NCBI GenBank assembly: GCA_003820635.1 | Contig: RPOS01000166.1 | Coordinates: 1-6,365, forward strand | DNA: 6,365 bases | Direction of reading: 5' to 3' | From: Verrucomicrobiaceae bacterium | Lineage (GTDB): Bacteria; Verrucomicrobiota; Verrucomicrobiae; Verrucomicrobiales; Akkermansiaceae | Shown here: positions 5,933-6,365 of the stretch, piece after piece | Layout of the letters: each line of letters begins with the position of its first letter | How positions within the stretch are numbered: the stretch's first letter is position 1 | Program-made: the position numbers and the translations under genes | The notes under the pieces: model-generated | Told to the model about the DNA's origin: nothing | Databases searched by the model: none | Seen by the model: the letters and a program-made list of their open reading frames with translations, nothing else

Positions 5933-6365
5933 AAGACTTTGGAACGAGGCTGTAGCCGAGACCGCGGCGGGTTTCGATCAGGTTTTCCGCGCCGCAGCAC
6001 GTAGCGCGGAGTTTCGAGCGGATCGATTTGATGTGCGCGTCCACCGTGCGGTCGGTGACGGCACCCGGGTCCTGCCAGGCGTGATCGAGCAGTTGATCGC
6101 GGGTGAACACGCGGCCGGGCTGCTCCATCAGCACAAGCAGCAGTTTGTATTCGTGGGCGGTGAGGTCGAGCAGCGTGCCCGCGCAGTGGATGCGCATCGC
6201 GGCGGTGTCGTGATGCAGGCCGGAGTGGGCGGCGGCGGGTGCGGAAGGCTTGGTCCGGCGGAGAATGGCACGGACGCGGGCCACGATTTCGCGGGGCGAG
6301 AAGGGTTTGGTCACGTAGTCGTCGCCGCCGAGTTCCAGACCAAGGATGCGGTCGAGCTCGCCATC
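5931..6365 (-). CDS. creB: CreB-type OmpR-family response regulator (C-terminal part)
   Basis: The last 144 residues are in the window; the start lies beyond the right edge. The visible part opens with DGELDRILGLELGGDDYVTK and PFSPREIVARVR, the end of a receiver domain with the conserved Lys of the K-P-F motif. It continues with an alanine/proline-rich linker and a winged-helix DNA-binding domain: LTAHEYKLLLVLMEQPGRVF, then DRTVDAHIKSIRSKLR (recognition helix region) and ETRRGLGYSLVPKS at the C-terminus. E. coli CreB (229 residues) has very similar blocks, including LDRLLGLEIGADDYV-like and DRTVD-HIK---AKLR-like segments, so about 85 residues, including the phosphorylated Asp, are probably missing here. 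The gene ends with TAA at 5931-5933, 44 bases before creC, as expected for a creBC operon. Regulators of this family bind head-to-tail half-sites about 11 bases apart, matching the array at 4403-4429. Confidence 0.93.
   Translation of the reverse strand, partial: DGELDRILGLELGGDDYVTKPFSPREIVARVRAILRRTKPSAPAAAHSGLHHDTAAMRIHCAGTLLDLTAHEYKLLLVLMEQPGRVFTRDQLLDHAWQDPGAVTDRTVDAHIKSIRSKLRATCCGAENLIETRRGLGYSLVPKS

Noticed and set aside
5887..6000. N-terminal extension of the kinase to 6000
   Set aside because: It overlaps the creB coding end and reads through the 8-bp repeat; CreC homology starts at the ATG at 5886.

Overview
The window is GC-rich bacterial DNA with six genes, all reading leftward on the minus strand and packed with gaps of about 45 to 130 bases. 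In order of transcription (right to left) they are: the C-terminal part of a CreB-type response regulator (cut by the right edge), a CreC-type sensor histidine kinase, an unrecognised secreted protein of about 550 residues, a CreD-like inner membrane protein, a left-handed beta-helix GlmU-like protein with a degenerate nucleotidyltransferase half, and ribosomal protein S16 (rpsP) followed by an intrinsic terminator. There is no gene-free stretch over 300 bases. The longest gap is 348-478. No tRNA, rRNA, CRISPR or insertion sequence was seen.

The right two thirds (1464-6365) form a creB-creC-orfX-creD cluster. CreBC is a two-component system known from Enterobacteria, Aeromonas (as BlrAB), Pseudomonas and Stenotrophomonas, where CreD is linked to envelope integrity and beta-lactam responses. 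Here the kinase and regulator match the E. coli pair closely by remembered sequence, including the kinase sensor region. An extra exported protein sits between creC and creD. Just upstream of that gene are three TTCAC-type half-sites spaced exactly 11 bases apart on the coding strand, which matches the E. coli cre-tag TTCAC-N6-TTCAC. The simplest reading is that CreB activates orfX, and perhaps creD, as its own envelope output.

The left third holds the GlmU-like gene and rpsP. They look like a separate housekeeping or cell-envelope neighbourhood, but lie in the same direction with no convincing terminator in between.

The organism is probably not a proteobacterium. High GC, mostly weak or absent Shine-Dalgarno sequences, the unusual cre gene order and the style of the CreD-like and orfX proteins suggest Verrucomicrobiota (for example a Luteolibacter- or Haloferula-like lineage). 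This is inference with moderate to low confidence.
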